From positions 620,001-684,000 of the forward strand of contig JAHGAU010000022.1 in NCBI GenBank assembly GCA_019925105.1: a stretch of DNA of 64,000 bases. The letters are read 5' to 3'. Shown here in pieces: positions 11,441 to 25,415 of the stretch (positions within the stretch are counted from its first letter, which is position 1; each line of letters opens with the position of its first letter). Origin of the DNA: Niebla homalea (Eukaryota > Ascomycota > Lecanoromycetes > Lecanorales > Ramalinaceae). The notes beneath the pieces were generated by a model. It saw nothing but the letters and a program-made list of their open reading frames with translations, was not told the DNA's origin and ran no database searches. The position numbers were made by a program, and so were the translations under genes.

Positions 11441-11603
11441 TGTCACGGACATGCATAAAGCATATGGAGTGAGTGGGTGTAAAATGTATGATGGGTAGCT
11501 ATCTAGCTATGAAGGTGCGTAATATAAGTATATACGCTAAGCATACGGAAGAAGGTAAGCCCGCTCCGTGCCAAGGAATCCTCCCATGGTCCATACCGTG
11601 ATA
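11441..11603. repeat. Left LTR, family B copy 1
   Basis: Carries the well-kept core GCCCGCTCCGTGCCAAGGAAT shared by all four LTRs of this family. It is less RIPed than its partner at 13304-13466. Confidence 0.85.
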
Positions 11604-13303
11604 ACATGCCTATAAAAAAGAGAAAAAAGCGACGTCCACGTCGTACCATATTTACTATAAAATACCATAAATATTGGTATACTCGGTAATAAAGGTAATT
11701 AAGGGGAAGCTCCGAGTATATAGACCATATTAATTAAATAGGTAACTATTAAGAAATAAAGGGTGGTAAGATCGCATATTAATAAAATTGAAAAACCGTA
11801 AACCGAGTAATTCTCGTGATTTACCCGGGAAATAGTCGTGGATCTAAAGTTTATAATTAAGTTAAATCGCTTAAAAACGTAATCTCTAAGGTATTCCCAA
11901 GTTATATACTATAGGGTTTAAGTACGGTAAAGGCGCTATTACTTAAATAGCTTATAAGTACGTTAACGATATTTTTATTTATTAATAATATTATAGCTTT
12001 TTTAACGAATATTACTGAAGTTAACTCAAGTGTATTCAAAGACGTAGTCGTTAAGGACATAAAGGAAGGGACCAAGGTCGTTATTATCGATAGGCTCGGC
12101 CTAGTATATTAACGTATTTACGTGATTTCCGGTAAGGAGTTGGCCTTAATTTAGGTAATTATTACGGGGTGGGTAAAAACGTCAATCACGATTGAATCGT
12201 TTATTGCGATCGTAATTACTGGGAATAAATAATAAAGTCAATAATATCGATTATTATAAATAAAGTGATTTACTATAAATACGGTATTGCTTATATTATA
12301 CTATTTACCGAATCTATACTTAAAATATAAAGTAATCTATATTACCGTTATTATTAAAAAAGGGCAAGCTACTTCATAATAATAACTTAAATTTAATAAA
12401 AATTAATTATAAACTACCCTTTTAATTTAATCATTTAATAAGAATTATAACTTGGCCAATAAAGGCTATTATAAGCTTCTTATCTATAGCGTCTTTACGT
12501 ATATACCGTATTTAATTCAGTTAATTAAGGGTTTGGTACTCTGGTATCCCAAACCGAGAAATGAATATATCGTAAAGGGAGCTATTAACTTAATGGCGAA
12601 AGTTAGGTCTCTATAGCTATTACTTAAGAGTTTAAATATTTATTAGTTATAAGCTTTATTTAATCCTGTTAAATTTATAAAGTTAAGGACTATATAGTCT
12701 TTAATAAGCTTATTACTCTTTACCTTAATAAAGGTTTTAATTCTGTTAATAAACGTATAAACGTTATTAATACCGTTAAAATACTTAAGTTCTTTAACTT
12801 GAAAACGGTCTTTTTCTAAGGTAATTATAAATATAGATTTCTCTTTTAACTTTATATCGATTAAAAGTAAAAGTTTTCATTATCGCTCCTTTAAAGGTAT
12901 ATATACTTTAAGTTTAAAAACTTTACGGGTAAACTTTTTATTAACTTACTTAAGTATATTAAATCTCTTCTTAACGTTTAAGGTAAAATGCTAAAGTATA
13001 GCTTTAAAATTATTATTAATAAAACCTACTTTTAGCTTTTAAGGTTTTTACGGAAGTTACTAAACTTACCTTTATAGTATTTATAATTTCAATTAAGTAA
13101 TACGGCCTTATTTATCGTTTAACATAAGAGGATATAAGGATAACGTTAAAGGGCCTTTTAAAGGGATCGATAAGTTAAATATTAAAGAAGTACGTTTAAC
13201 GTAATTATTATAAGAGTTACAATATAATTAAACCGATTACGGTATATTAACGGTTATACTAAAGCTATAGGAACGTCTAAATTATTAAGTTATTGCTATT
13301 ATT

Positions 13304-13466
13304 TACTACGGATATATATAAAGTATATAAAGTGAGTAAGTATAAAATATATAATAAGTAACTATCTAGCTATAAAGGTACGCAATATAAGTGTATACGC
13401 CAAGCATACGGAAGAAGGTAAGCCCGCTCCGTGCCAAGGAATCCTCCCATGGTCTATACCGTAACA
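13304..13466. repeat. Right LTR, family B copy 1
   Basis: Same length (163 bp) as the left LTR. It differs mainly by C-to-T and G-to-A changes, densest in its first 70 bases. Confidence 0.85.
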
Positions 13467-15499
13467 ATTACCTTTTCTGTTTTTATATATACCTTTACTT
13501 TTTTAATTATTTTCTATACTTTCCTTATTAATATTAACGGTATTATATTAACCGATTAATTGAAAATTAGTTATATCGGTATATAGTTTAAGTTATTCTT
13601 TAAGACTTTTTAAAATTTATACGTTATTATTTTTTAATAGTCCTTTCTATATTTAACGTTAAATTAATCGTTATTTAAAATCCTTGCTTTTCTTACGTTA
13701 TAATATGTTAAAATATTAATAATAAAAAATCAAATAGCGTAATAATTATTAATAGCTTCTTTAACTACGTATAATTATTGATTAATTGATTGATTGATTT
13801 ATACTACGGGTCTAGTTAAGCTAATTCCGGCGTTCCTTAATATGCAGCCTTTTAACCTTACTAATAACCGTAAAAACCTGATACTTATAACGTTAAGGTA
13901 AAAACCGGCGTTTACCAGGCTTTTACCCTTTATCCTTTAAGGTAAAGGATATTAACGGCCGTTTAAAAAGTAATAATTTATTTATATATTTCCTATATTT
14001 TAACTCCCCCAAGAAAATCCGTAATATTACGATTATATCCTTATAAGGGCTATCTTTAAACTTATTATTCTTCCGCTCCTTTATATATTTATATTATTTT
14101 AATCTTATATAATACTTTTAAATATCCTTATTAATATTTACGTACTTAATATATACCCCTTTTATATTATTATCGCCGTTAACTCCTTTAAAGACTTTTA
14201 GTAAATATTTATTATTATATCCTTACGGCTATAAAAGATGCTTTCCGGTTTATATAATTAACGTAACCGGTTTCCGTTCCTCTTTTTCTTCCTTAACCGG
14301 TAACGGGCCTTTTTTATAAGGTTTTTAATAACCTTATTTATCTTTATAGCGAGGTTAAATTATAATAGTAATCCGGTAAATATTATAAACTTAACGGCTA
14401 TCTAAATACTTTACTTTATAAATAATATTTAATAATAATTATACGTATTAATTTTTATAATAAGTTTTAACTTAACCTTTATAAATAAGGAATAAAAAAT
14501 AAAGACGTATACGGCGTCCTATTTCCTTTATCCGTATTTATATCCGGCGTTTATCCGACCCCCGGTATATATAATAAATAAGAAGTAAATTAAACCATTC
14601 TTATTCGTCCGGAGTTAAATTATTAATATATTATTATCCTTCTTTATAATATTATAATAACGAAGATATTTATTAATAATCTTTTTATCGTTAAAAGTTA
14701 AAGTATAATAACTTTAAGGTATAAAGTCCTTATATTTTTATTAACGTTTAATTTATTTTATTATAACCTATAAAGCAATTACTATAACCTTTACTCTTTA
14801 AATCCCCTTAATTTTAATCTTTTTTATGCCTGGTGGGAGTTTATACCCACTTAAGTTAACCTCCGGGATATTAATAAAATTAATTTCCTTTTCCGCCTAT
14901 TTTTATTTTATTTTAATAAGAGGGAAAATAGGTATCTTTAATTTATTTTTTTTAACTTTAAGTTTATTAAGATTCTAGCGGATCCGTCCGTTTCCTATTA
15001 TTATAATTAAGTATATATATCTCTTTAATTTTATTTAAATAATTATTTAATTTAACGAGACTTCGATCGGTAATATAAAAACCTTAAACTTTAATACCGG
15101 GATAAAGATTACTTTATAAGTATTATTAATTACTTTTAAATATTAATTCTAGACTTTCTATAATATCTAAATAAGCTCTTTCTTATATCCCGGAGTATTT
15201 TTAAGTATATATTAAATAACTATAATATATATTATAATTAACTTTATTACAGCTTAGTAAATAGTCCGGGCCTTTTATAATATAGCTTTTTATATTAATA
15301 TAATAAGATAAGTAAAACCTTTTTCCTATAAAGTTATTTTCTTTTAAACCTTTCTTATATAGTCTTTTTAATTAAGCTTTTTATTTACTTAAAGGCTAAA
15401 GACTTTAATATTAGTATCCGGCTTTACTATAACTTTATTTAAGTTTACTATAATTATTATATTATATAGCCTTAAGCTTTTAATTATATAAATAAGTTC

Positions 15500-16130
15500 G
15501 TACTTATATGGCGTAAATTAAGCCTTATAGGTTCTCGTTTACCGAAAATAAACTTTATAGGCCTATTTTAATTTTAAATAATTTATACATATAAAAATAT
15601 TATAAACTAAAAGGTAAATATTATTAATAAAGCCTTTAACTTAAATTTTTTATCTTAACTTAACGAACTTTTTAATTAATAAACCGTTAAAAAATAGGAA
15701 TAATATAGGAGAAATAAACGATTTTTAAAGAATCCCCGTTATAACGGGCTTTATTAAATTTATCTTTTACCCCAGGTTAATTAATATAACTCGGTCGCTT
15801 AAAAAACTCTTCATTTACTTAATTAAAAAGGGTAATATCCCCTTTTTCTTTAAGTTATATAATAACCTTAAATAATTTATTTTATTAAAAGTATTTATAA
15901 TATCGAGAAAAAAAAGACTTATAATATACTTCTTCCCGTAACCTTATACCGTATATACGCCGTTAATTAATCCTTTAAAAACTATTTCTATTAACCGATT
16001 TCTTTTTACTCTTATTTATTAATCGGGGAGAAATTCGTAATTTTCTATATAATCGTTAAGGATCCTCGTTATTACCGTTTTTAAGGCCTTTTTCAGCATA
16101 TATAGGAATATAATAAGTTTATAAGACTTT
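15500..16130 (-). pseudogene. Tad1-like LINE reverse transcriptase (RIPed), LINE 2
   Basis: Reading the minus strand, the frame near 16110-15960 gives L-x-K-A-L-K-T-V-I-T-R-I-L-N-D-Y, which matches the PI-x-LLNT-x-GK-ALE block of LINE reverse transcriptases. Near 15631-15620 the catalytic box reads F-I-N-N in place of F-V-D-D, followed about 46 residues later by Y-E-L-I, which matches the conserved YELIHL of Tad1 elements. Both catalytic aspartates are lost by G-to-A change, and stop codons of TAA/TAG type are frequent. It would have copied LINE RNA at a nicked chromosomal target; this copy cannot. Confidence 0.8.
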
Positions 16131-19100
16131 ATTTTAAAGTAATCCGGCTTAATAAGCTTCTTAAGGATAATTATCTTTATTTCCTTAAATTTATATAAGT
16201 AATAATTAACGTTAAAATATGCTTAAAAAAGGTAAATAAAGACTTTTTTAAAAAACAAGATTATTATTATTAAGAATCTATTAAGAATCTTATTCGGTTT
16301 TGGGGCTTTATCCTTTTTTAATTTATTAATCGCTTTAATTATTATATCTTATATTATTATTTTATTTATTAATATAAGGTTAAGGTATAAAGTATTATTA
16401 ATATCGTTTAAATTAACTTTTAACGGAGGAAAGAAAATACTTTTTTAAAGACCTTAATTTTACCATTAAAGGTATTAATTAATATATTATCGGGTTTCTT
16501 AAAAGCGGGAATTTAAAAATAAGTTTTAATTCCTTACTTTATTCTTTATTATACTTTATTAACTTTTAGATATTATAAAATAAAACCGTTAAGTTATATA
16601 CTATAAACTGAAAGTATATTTACTTAATTTTCTTAATAATCTTTTCCTTTTTTTTTTTAAATAACCCTTAATTAATTAAGTATTTCCTAATTCTTATATT
16701 TAAAAGTTTATTTTATAGTTTTTTCGCCTTTATAATCGTAATTATATACCCTTTATTTTAATAGGTTTTAACTCTTTAAAAAGTTTTATTATCGGGATAA
16801 TTTTATTGATTATTTCGTTTAATACTTTTATTATTTATTCTATAAAAAAGTTAATCCAGTTTTTATTATTTAATTAAGGGAGGTCCGTAAATTATATTAT
16901 TATCTCCCCGCTTTTATATAAACCTTTATTTCTTTAACCGTTTTTTATATTTTTTTTGCCGGTAATAATATAATTATATTAACGGTTTAATTTAAGGTTA
17001 TCTATATTAATATATAATTTAAGCCATATTTTAAGTCCTTTTATAACCTATATATTGCGACCGCGTTAACAACCTTTTCCGTATTAAAGATTAAATTAAT
17101 CGTCGTTTTAAATTTATAACTTTCTTACATAATAATCTTTTATAATATTAATAATAAAAGGTTAATTTAAGTAATAATTAATAATAAGTTATCCGATTTA
17201 ACGTAATTTATCGTATACTTTTCTTTATTCTATATATAATAATATAGGTTAAAGTTTTTAAGTAATATATATTTATTTAACGTAATTAAGATTTCTTTAA
17301 GTAATAATATTATAAAAAGTTTTTCTTTATTAATTAATAACAGATTATATATATTATAAATATTAAGGTCGCCCTTTAAGTCCTTTTTTTTTTATAATAT
17401 AGAATATATAAAGGTTTTTATTATAATAAGTAATATCTTAATTATTTACGTTAAGCCGCTTATTCATAAAGAAATATATTTTAATCGTTTTATCCCCTTA
17501 AAGGTTAAATAAAACCTTTCCCCGGGTTAATAAATAAATATATATATAAATTATATAGTAATTCCTATATTATTATAACGTTAATATCCTCGACTTTTTT
17601 AAACTTAAATATTGGTATTATAACTTTAATTTTTTCGTTATAAACGTTATATTATATTATTCTTAAAAATATTAATATATTATATATTAACCTTTATAAA
17701 GGCTCCTTTTTTATATCCGTTTAAATTACGGACTTTCTATTAAAGCCGAGCATTTTCTAATTTAATACCTTCCCGGCTACTATTAAAGACGTAAGACGGC
17801 CGGTTTTTAAGGTTAAAATTATAAGGAGTTTTTTCTTTTTTATTATTATTTACCTTTTATTATTTAATTAATTAAATTTACGTTTTAAGGCTACCTTTAA
17901 TTGGCTTATTAGATTAATCTTATACGTATTATATTATTAGATTTTCGCGGTTATCCGGGTTTTTTTATATTTAATTTTTTTAACTCTTATTATATACTTA
18001 AAATCCTATACTGGATATCTTTCCTTATTATATACGGTATATTTAAATATATCCTTTATAAGCCTTTTAATTATTAGCTTTATATATTTATAGGTATTAT
18101 AACCTTTAATGTAAACTATATATTTTATAATATTAAAATATTTTATAATAATATATTTTTAGTTTTAATACTTAAAATATTAATAAATATTAACCGCCTT
18201 ATTTTATAATTAAGTTATCTTAAAAAATCCCCTTTTAATAATCCTTTTATTTAAGACGTTATTATATATCTTTATTGATATTACGCTTAATATAACGGTA
18301 AAATATTTCTTTACGTATCTTAAGGAGTTAGGTCTTTTTATTACCGGCGGAAGCTTATAATTAATAATCTTAAACCCTAAATAAAAAACCGTATTTTCCC
18401 TTTTTATATTCCCTAATATAATTTCTTTCTTAGCTTCTTTAAAATATAATAGGTATATCTTATTTATTATAACGGTAAACGATTACTTTAAAACCTTAAT
18501 TAACTTATACTTTCCTTTATTAATTTAAGTTTTAAATCTCTTTAAATTTTCTTTTATTTTTAAAGATATTATATTAAGGAGGATATTTTTACTTTATAAT
18601 TTACGTATTATAATAATTTATTTTATTAATAATTCTATTATTACCTTAAAAGTTTTTATTAATTATAATGGGTTTATTTTTATTACCGTATTTTTTTTTA
18701 TTATTAAATAGGCGGACCGTTATTATTTTCGCCTTCTTTAATACGGCTGCCCTTTCCTCCGTTATCCTTTTATTCTTTATTACGGGTACCCCTTTATTAC
18801 TTTTATCGTTTAACTTTTTTTTTCGTTTAAGGGGCCGTTATTTTCATACCCTCGTTTTATATACTTAACCTTAAACCGTTATTTTTATTTTTTATTAACG
18901 TTTTTACTCCCGCCCCTTAAAAGCCCCGTAAGCGCTCTGTTTCCCTTAACCTTATTTCTACCTTTATATAGAAGTCCCTTACGTTTTTTAATTCAATCTA
19001 TAATATTAATTAAGTCTTTAATATAATATCCTTTTACTTTATTATAAGGAGTCCTTTTAAGGCCTTTACCGCCTCCTTTACCGTCCTTTTGCCTTCCCTT

Positions 19101-19482
19101 ATCGGGCGATATATTATTTCCGCCTTTTACCTTTAATCCTTTAAGGTCCCGTCCTTTTTATTAACTTTATTTCCCTTTTATATACCCTTAATAATACTTT
19201 TACTACGGTCTTTTTACCTTTTTTTCCCGCTTACACCCTTCGTTATTAATACCGTACCGGCCTTTTTACCCTTTTATTTACTTATTACTTCCGTATTATT
19301 ATTATGCGTTTTACGCGCTTTAATACGTATATTTTATTAACCTTAATTTTTTTACTTATTTTAAGCGTTATCCGGCTTATTATTATTATATTATCCGTAC
19401 GTATCGCCGCCGTTTCTATTAATATAGGCTACTTACCCGTTTACCATTTTATTCTTAACCATTACGCTATTTCCACTTATCG

Positions 19483-19578
19483 CACTTAATATACTCCCTT
19501 ACTATCGCTAGAGTTATGTATATACGCATCGTTTTGGACCTCTGGGGTCCCTTTGTTCGTCGCCATGCCTTCCGCCAT
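19483..19578 (-). pseudogene. LINE 2 ORF1, first codons
   Basis: The strand reads ATG GCG GAA GGC ATG GCG ACG AAC AAA, giving MAEGMATNK, then GTPEVQNDAY up to a stop after 31 residues. LINE 1 keeps the second ATG in the same context (MATNKG at 21934), so this is the conserved start of the LINE gag-like protein. The later part is destroyed by RIP. The start at 19578 lies only six bases inside the element's 5' end, so the inner ATG at 19566 may be the real one. Confidence 0.55.
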
Positions 19579-21978
19579 AATATCTACGTATAATTAATCG
19601 TACGGTTTTTTTAATTTTATATATTATAATAAAGGTTAAAATTTTTTAATATAATAAATTTATGAAGTATAAATATAATAACTTTAAGTAACGGTATTAT
19701 AAAAGATTCTATTTTATTTACTGGCGGCGGGTTATATATATTATAAATATTTAAATCGCTTTTTATATTCTTTTCTTACGTAATCTAAAACGTATATAGG
19801 TTTTTATTATAATAAGTAATCTTTTAGCTATTTACGTTTAACGTTTTATGTATACATAAATACGTCCGGGTTATCTTATTTCCTTTAAATATTAAGTAAA
19901 ATCTCTTACCCGGGTTAATTAAGGAATACATTAACGGACTATATAATAACTTATAGATTATTATAATATTAACGTTTTTTATTTTTTTAAACTTAAATAT
20001 TAAAAATACTACCTTAATTATCTTACTTTATATATTTCATTATATTATTCTTAAAAGTATTAATATATTATATATTAATTTTCGTTAAAGTTTTCCCGTT
20101 AAATTTTATTTAAACTACTGGCTTTTTATTAAATTTAAACGTTATTTATTCCGGTTTCTTTATAATTATTATTATTACTTTAAGGCGGCCGGACATAAAA
20201 ATTAATATCATAATAAGTCTTCTTTTCTTTACATTATTTATTACAATTTTATATCCGTTTTTATCTAATTAATTTTATCTTATCTTAAAACCGTTGTTAA
20301 TCAATTTATTAATTTAATTTTATATAAGTAATATTATTAAACTTTAATAATTATTTTAATTTCCTTACATTTAATTTCCTTAATCCTTACCTGGTATTTT
20401 AAGTTATATAATAAGTATTTATCCTTTTTATACGTTATATACTTATATACGTCCTTAATAAGGCTTTTATTTATTCAGCTTATATACTTATATATATTAT
20501 ACCGTTAAGGTATTTTATAATAAAATATTTGTATTTTTAAGATTTAAACTATTAATAAATATCCGCCGCTTTATTTTATAGCCGGGTTAATTTAAGGGGC
20601 TCTCCTTTTATAATCCTTTTATTTAGGATATTATTATATGTTTTTATTAATATTATATTCAATATAACCGTAAAGTATTTATTTACTTATTTTAAGGTAT
20701 TTAGCCTTTTATTACCGGAACGAACTTACAATTAATAATTTATAATTTAAAATAAAAACTACGTTCTCTTTTTTATATGTTTTAAAATAAGCTCCCTTTT
20801 TACTTTTATAACACGTATTAAATATATTTCATCATTTCTAATAATAAATAATTATTTTAATATTTTTATTATTTTAAAGTTATATTTATTCATTTATATT
20901 TTTAACTTTTTTAAGTTTTTCTTTATTTATAAGGACATTATATTAAGGAGGATATTTTTATTTCATAGTTTATATATAATAATAATTTGTTTTATTAATA
21001 ATTTTTTATTACTTTAAACGCCTTTATAAACTATAAAGGGTTTATTTTTGTAACGATATTCTTTTCTTTTTTAGTTAATAAACGCATCGTTACTGTTTTC
21101 GCCATCCTTAATACCGCCGTTTTCTCTTTAACCTATATTATTTTCTTTTCGGTTATTATATACCCCTTTTTTACGGTTTTTATTATTTAAGTTTTTCTTA
21201 TTTAAAGGGCTTTTACCGTTATTTTTTTTATTTTATACCTCTGCTTTTTAATCTTTATCCCCGCTTTTTACCGGTATTTTTAGTACCGCTTTTTAAGTTT
21301 AATTTAATCAACTTAGTTTTTCTATTTTTGCCCTTACCTTTTTATAGAAATACCTTATTCCCCGTAGTTTTATTAATCGTATCGGTTAAGTTTTTAACGT
21401 AATAATTATTCACTCCATTATAAATAGCTTATTTAAGGCTTTTATTATTTCTTTTTCTATTTTAATTCCTTTATATATTTAACGTATTATTTCTTTTATT
21501 TTTTATCCTTAATTATTTGTAAGTTTATTATTTTTATTATTTTTATATCCCTTTCATATACCTTTAGTACCGTTAATATTGCCTTTACTTTATATATATT
21601 TATCGTTTTTTCTCCCCGTTATTACTGCCGCTTTAATTTCCTTAATACCCTTTTTATTTATTATCTTTTTACGTATTTTACGCGTCCTTTTATATATATT
21701 TTATTAGTTATAATTCTTTTATTTAGTTTAACGGCCGTTAATTACGTTATTATTACGTTATTTATACGATTACCCACTACTTTTATTAATATAAACCACT
21801 TATTAATATATTCCCTCGTTCTTAATCATTATATTACCTATATTTATCGCAATTAAGGCATTAACTTCGTTATCGTTTAAGCTATACGTATAAGTATCGT
21901 TTTGGACCTTTAAGGTCCCTTTATTCGTGGCCATTCTATTAAGAATATATATGAGAAGTATTATTCGTAATTAATTTA

Positions 21979-24304
21979 AATTTATTCTTAATTATAAAGA
22001 AGCTTAATTAATATAAACGGGTAAAAATGTATTTAATAGTTTTTGTAAATGTATATAAAACATTAATAACGGGGATATATAATCATATCTTAAATAAACA
22101 GGTAAAGGAATGTTTTAAATTAATTTAGTCTTCAAATATAATAACGGATATCGGTTAATACTTTAATTTTTAAGGGTATAAATATATTTATTATAAAATA
22201 TATAAATACGATTATATTCATAAAAAATATGGAGGGGTATAATAAAAATATAATAATATATATAATATACGATTAAAAGAATACCCGGTATAGAATTTAA
22301 AGTGCTGAAATCAAGTAAAAAAAGGTCAAGCGGAAATATTAAAGGATTTTCAATAAAATAATACGGTACTATAAAAAAGTCAATAAAACCTTTACGACGA
22401 ATCCATAAAAAGGAGATTATAAGACGAAGAAATTAAAAATATACCGGTGGTATTAGTCTTATAAATTAACTATTTAAAACAGATAATTATAACAGCGAAA
22501 AGGCTAAAGTAATAAACCTTAAGATCAACGGGATAAATAATTTATTAAGTAGTTAAATAAGAGTAAATAAAGAATTTGGCATATATATCTTGATAAGTAC
22601 CATATCAAGAATATTGAAAATAATATAATCTACCGTTTGGAGTAAAATAATTAAAAGAATATATTTATTATTTATATTAATAAAAGTTAAGATATAAGAA
22701 TTATTATATAATAAATTTAGTTATCTCTTGATTAGTTTGAAGGAACGTTTTTATTTAATCTTTAAATATAATAGATTATTAAAATCTTAATTCAATATAA
22801 ATAAAAAATAACATATTGATAACCTTCTTATTATAAAAGGATAAGGCTATATTATTAAGAATAACTTAAATCGATAAAAGAAGTAAAACGATTATTGATT
22901 TTATATTAATTACGGGGAAATAAATAAGTATATAGAATCCCGAAAGGATTATCTTCATATTAACTCCGGTTTTAACCGGGTATAACAAGGGGTAATAAAA
23001 TAGTAATTCATAATATATATCGAAGGAATAACTACGGTATAAAAGGGTTTTAAGCGGAAGGAAACAGAAAGAACACAATAACGGTTATAATAATATAAGT
23101 AATTAGTGAAGGAAATAATGCGTCAAATATACTTATTAAATTACCGGAAAGGCTTAAAAAGGCTAAAATAAAATATGAATTGATTTTATCTTAGAGTTAA
23201 GTCCCATAATATTTTATAAACTTAAGAATAAAAATGGACGTAGAATACCGAAATAACCTGGTAAAAACCAAAATATAAATATAAACTTAGTTATGAATTT
23301 AACGGCATTATTAATGGTCTAAAAGCTCCTAAAGTATAAAAGAGAATATTGTAAAAGCTAAAACTTATCCTTAAATTCCACTTATTAAAGGAACTTAATA
23401 ATACGTTCTAAATTCGCCTAATTAAAGAAACTTAAGGATACGTTAAGAAGTACCTCCAATAATAAGACTAAAGCCTCAATAAGAGTATCCCCCCGCCCCC
23501 GGCGGAAGTTGATCTGGAAAGTATTATTATACGGGTTTACTTTAAACCGGTTTAAATAGAAAAAAAATATGAGTATAAAAGTTAATAATTAAAACGATTA
23601 ACCCGCCGAAAAAGACAAAGCTTTAGGCCTTAATATAATACTTAAAGGTTTTAATTATAATATTCATTCACCTATTTTAAACATATTTAATAATAAAATA
23701 TTACCTTTATAAATTTAAGGACGTAAAAATAATCATCCTTAAGAACTTATTAAAGTTAAATTACTTAAAGGTAACACCTTATAATTGTACTATTATATAA
23801 CTTGAATAAAACTTTAAAAACGGTAATATTAAGAACTTTCAATAAATATATATAAGAAAATAACTTCTTTTCCGATTAATAAATCAGGATAAGAAGGGGT
23901 CGCTTAATAAGAGTAATATTAAAAGGGTTTATTAATGATATTTATACGGGTTAAAGGTACGGGAGTAAATATATAATAAGCCTATCTTTTTCATTAAACG
24001 TTTATATTGAACGTTAATATAACGTTTAATAAAGTAAATTTTCGAGGAGTATTCTATAATATATAAAGGAAAGAGGTCTTCTATTCATTATCAATAAAAT
24101 TAAAGCCTTATTAATAAATAAAACAATATTAATTCATCTGAAATAAAAAATAAGCTTAATAAAGCTAATTATAATAGATATCCTTTAATATTCTTTCTAT
24201 TAATCCTTTTCCTCTTCTTTAATAGGCCGTTACTTGAATAACTGAAAGTTATAATAAAAAGTATAAATCGGAACCTTTATTATTAACGTTTATTTATTAA
24301 CGTT
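21979..24304. other. RIPed DNA of unknown class
   Basis: More than 2.3 kb beyond the 5' end of LINE 1. The plus strand has long stretches with few stops (for example near 23100-23300), suggesting an old coding element, but I could not match any RT, integrase, RNase H or transposase motif. A short GC-rich run, CCCCCCGCCCCCGGCGG, sits at about 23489. No host gene is visible. Confidence 0.4.
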
Positions 24305-25385
24305 CGGAATTATTATGGTTCTAATAGGCCTTGTAATAGGCCTTGCTCCCAGGTTCGGCCTACTTACCCCATAAGCACTAGCTCCCGGGGGGTCTTAACG
24401 CATATACCTATTATACGTGGATAACCTATAGATATAACCATAGCTATTATTACGTTTATAGCTTAACCTTATAGATTAATGCCGTAATCGAAACGTATTT
24501 AAGATTAAAATAAATATATAAAGTTTATTTAAAAGATAAAGAAATATTAAATATCCAATTCTTTTTTTATAAATATGAATATAAACTAATTTACTTAATA
24601 AAATATCTAAAAAGATATAAATTAAAAGCGATAATCAACTCCGGATTAATAACTATAAAAGCTAAATTGAATATTGCAATTTTAAGTTCTTGAATCGGTA
24701 AGAACTTTAATTAAAAGCGGTCTATAATGAAGTTCAGGAATAAAATAATTTTATAAAATAAAATCCTTATTTACTCTATAACGTTTATATAAAAGGCCGG
24801 GATAATATATTAAGTAGTAAGAAGGTTAATAATAACGTGCGTAATAATAATATTATATACGTCCTATAATACTTTAAGAACTAGGAAAGCCCTTTTATAA
24901 TAATCTTAAATAACTTAAAACTATTACTTTCAGATAAATCTAAATACGTATAGGGTAATATTATTAATACTTTTTAAATTAAAAACTCAATAAAATAATT
25001 TAATGTTATTTAAATTCAATAGTTATTTAATTAAATTTAAAGGAATGAATTTAACCGGTACTTAAGATGAAAAATATACGGATAAAATAAAATTCAAAAG
25101 ATATTAAAAAACGGAAATAAGTAAAAGATTTACTTTACATTAATATCTTAATTTAAAATAAAAGTAGAATAAATAAAGTTTAATATATATATATTGAAGA
25201 CCCGGTTTATTATGGTTTTAAGTGGCTTTACTCCTAGGCTCGGTTTACTTATTATATAAAGGATTAGCTCCTGGAGGGTCTTAATATATATACTTATTAT
25301 AAGTATATCACCTATAGTATAGCTATTTTTATAGTTGTTATTCATTTATTATTTAATTTACCTTATAGCAATACCCTAAAATAAC
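24305..25385. mobile_element. Small LTR-like element, family E (approximate ends)
   Basis: Two direct repeats of about 185 bp (about 24305-24490 and 25203-25385) share TTATGGTT, a GCTCCCAGG/CTCCTAGG core, TAGCTCC-TGG-GGGTCTTAA and CATAGCTAT. The core is distantly like the reverse complement of LTR family A. Only about 0.7 kb lies between them and it holds no frame, so this is a TRIM-sized or internally deleted element. I could not fix a TSD. Confidence 0.5.
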
Positions 25386-25415
25386 AATAGTTATCCGTAA
25401 TTATACTATGACGTT

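Larger units (their letters stand above)
11441..13466. mobile_element. LTR retroelement family B, copy 1 (2,026 bp)
   Basis: Two 163-bp direct repeats (11441-11603 and 13304-13466) bound 1,700 bp of internal DNA. The LTR has an 8-bp terminal inverted pair, TGTCACGG...CCGTGACA, RIPed in part. The perfect TSD ATTAC occurs at 11436-11440 and 13467-13471, and LINE 1 resumes immediately on both sides. The internal part is too short for a full pol gene and no RT motif can be read. Block X lies at about 11800-11910. The second copy (47831-49910) has the same length and content in opposite orientation, so this is a real non-autonomous family and not a chance deletion. Confidence 0.85.
13778..19583 (-). 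mobile_element. LINE 2: complete Tad1-like LINE, RIPed, nested in LINE 1
   Basis: A 5,806-bp LINE on the minus strand. Its 3' tail is the (GATT)n run at 13778-13800 and its 5' end is at 19583. The perfect 13-bp TSD CTACGTATAATTA lies at 13765-13777 and 19584-19596, within LINE 1. Order along the minus strand: ORF1 start near 19578, an undeciphered middle where an endonuclease would be expected, reverse transcriptase at about 16130-15500, then the C-terminal part and 3' end. The RT is recognised from an ...ALKTVITRIL... stretch and the FVDD box mutated to FINN. The length and RT are typical of Tad1-clade LINEs of ascomycetes. Confidence 0.85.
5574..21966 (-). mobile_element. LINE 1: old Tad1-like LINE, host to five nested insertions
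   Basis: A non-LTR retrotransposon on the minus strand, dead through RIP. Its 3' end is at about 5574-5700 (the family end with GGATCTAG and GGCGTTCCTTAA) and its 5' end near 21934, where the strand reads ATG GCC ACG AAT AAA GGG (MATNKG), like LINE 2. The flanks GTAATTAATTTA at 5562-5573 and 21967-21978 are a probable TSD. Insertions at 6475-7329, 7712-8887, 10408-11138, 11441-13466 and 13778-19583 account for about 10.64 kb with their TSDs; the remaining ~5.75 kb matches LINE 2 (5.81 kb). The RT metal-binding box, normally FVDD in Tad1 elements, reads FINN at 9426-9437, as C-to-T and G-to-A change predicts. Confidence 0.8.

Noticed and set aside
18668..19489. Two hydrophobic plus-strand frames (18668-18868 and 19304-19489) that look like membrane proteins
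   Set aside because: They lie antisense to the ORF1 region of LINE 2; T-rich antisense DNA gives Phe/Leu/Ile-rich translations.
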